19,216 nt of DNA, taken from NCBI GenBank assembly GCA_018901555.1, contig JAHIER010000018.1:1-19216 (forward strand). The letters run 5' to 3'. Below are positions 18,533-19,216 of this stretch, piece after piece. Within the stretch, counting starts at the first letter, position 1. Every line of letters begins with the position of its first letter. The position numbers and the translations under genes are program-made. This stretch comes from Patescibacteria group bacterium (GTDB lineage Bacteria; Patescibacteriota; Minisyncoccia; UBA9983). The notes beneath the pieces are model-generated. The model saw nothing but the letters and a program-made list of their open reading frames with translations. It was not told the origin of the DNA and made no database searches.

Positions 18533-19216
18533 ATATTTCGATATTTTTTCCTTATCAATTAATTCCACTTTCTCTTCATTCCTCATTTTAATTTCTATTT
18601 TATTTTCTGCAACTGTTTTCTCACTGACAACTACTCGGCAAGGGATACCGATTAAATCAGCGTCTGCAAATTTTTCACCGGCTGTTAATCCTTCTCTGTC
18701 ATCATAAAGTATTTCAATTCCCGCTTTTTGTAATTCTTTGTATAAGTCATCAGCATAATTTTTAATTTTTGATTCATTGCTTAAAACTATCAAATGAATT
18801 GCGAAAGGCGCAACAGATTTTGGCCAAATAATACCTTTATCATCATTATTAATTTCAGCAATAATGCCTAATAAACGAGTCAAACCAAGACCATAACATC
18901 CCATAACAACATCTTTTTGAGAACCATCTTTGTCAGTGAACTTAAGCCCAAAAGGCTCTGAATACTTAGTTTTTAAAGGGAAAATATTGCCAACTTCTAT
19001 GGTTTTTGCCTCTTTAAGATCAGGATTACTGCAAACCGGACAAATTTTTTGCTCTTCTATAATTTCACTATTTATGGCTATTTTACATTTGTCACAGATA
19101 AAAATTTTGTCTTCACCAGCATCTGTTATAGTTTGAAATTCGTGAGAATATTTTGAAAAACTTCCGCCAGAAGCAAAAGTTATATAAGTTTTTTCCCCGA
19201 TTCCGCATTTATCAAA
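18527..19216 (-). CDS. proS: Prolyl-tRNA synthetase, C-terminal part (5' end beyond window)
   Basis: The open frame runs to the right edge, giving the last 229 residues of ProRS. Visible are TYITFASGGSFSKYSHEFQT (fragment 10-29), EVGNIFPLKTKYS, motif 3 region VVMGCYGLGLTRLLGI, and the anticodon-binding domain (IIWPKSVAPFAIHLIVLS, ILYDDREGLTAGEKFADADL, GIPCRVVVS). Where E. coli-type ProRS carries the roughly 180-residue INS editing domain, this protein has about 35 residues containing C41-DK-C44 and C59-PV-C62, a likely zinc ribbon. It therefore probably cannot clear misacylated Ala-tRNA(Pro) in cis. A second methionine at 18904 lies inside conserved sequence and is not a start. The stop is 15 nt before mreB. 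Confidence 0.92.
   Translation of the reverse strand, partial: FDKCGIGEKTYITFASGGSFSKYSHEFQTITDAGEDKIFICDKCKIAINSEIIEEQKICPVCSNPDLKEAKTIEVGNIFPLKTKYSEPFGLKFTDKDGSQKDVVMGCYGLGLTRLLGIIAEINNDDKGIIWPKSVAPFAIHLIVLSNESKIKNYADDLYKELQKAGIEILYDDREGLTAGEKFADADLIGIPCRVVVSEKTVAENKIEIKMRNEEKVELIDKEKISKYL

Noticed and set aside
1..19216. CRISPR arrays, tRNA or rRNA genes
   Set aside because: No regularly spaced direct repeats, no cloverleaf-like segment with T-loop sequence and no rRNA sequence were seen while reading both strands; a covariance-model scan was not possible.

Overview
This is an AT-rich, gene-dense window whose genes almost all read on the minus strand, with short gaps or overlaps. It is one large cell-envelope, shape and division neighbourhood. 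Compact domain-trimmed proteins (an AspRS without its GAD insertion, a ProRS without its INS editing domain, a PBP2 with a shortened N-terminal head, a half-length MreD-like protein), drifted family motifs (MraY MGE, MurG HESD) and the standard code with TGA as stop suggest a member of the Candidate Phyla Radiation (Patescibacteria, perhaps Parcubacteria-like). That placement is inferred from protein style; no rRNA gene is present.

In the direction of transcription (high to low coordinates): the 3' part of proS; mreB and mreC (elongasome scaffold); a RAYT/REP transposase cassette flanked by inverted REP palindromes; a small plus-strand membrane-protein gene with a textbook promoter, strong ribosome binding site and terminator; then an mreD-like gene, mrdA (PBP2), lysS, an M14 zinc carboxypeptidase gene and an unrecognised 174-residue gene ending at a terminator. 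A roughly 200-bp regulatory gap follows, with tandem GTGG repeats that fit MraZ operators and also read as DnaA boxes. It leads into a dcw-type operon: mraZ, rsmH, an ftsL-like gene, ftsI and ftsW, closed by a long hairpin. murG and aspS form the next unit, ending at a terminator. The last unit is scpA, scpB, a D-Ala-D-Ala carboxypeptidase, mraY and the 5' end of an N-acyl-D-amino-acid deacylase that runs off the left edge.

The genes fit together: MraY and MurG make lipid II, FtsW/FtsI polymerise and crosslink it at the septum, MreB/MreC/MreD-like/PBP2 direct side-wall synthesis, the carboxypeptidase and M14 enzyme trim or recycle stem peptides, ScpA/ScpB serve chromosome condensation, and three aminoacyl-tRNA synthetases are interleaved. 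murC-F, ddl, ftsQ, ftsA and ftsZ are not in this window, and mraY has moved away from its usual dcw place.

The least ordinary parts are the REP-flanked RAYT cassette, which has a degenerate REP inside its own coding sequence and takes its stop codon from a REP palindrome; the GTGG-repeat array before mraZ; an almost identical 24-bp element ending at the start codons of mreB and ftsL; and the expression signals. Only two genes have a clear Shine-Dalgarno sequence, while several others have extended -10 boxes almost touching the start codon, suggesting leaderless or very short-leader mRNAs. I found no clearly new multi-gene defence or metabolic system.
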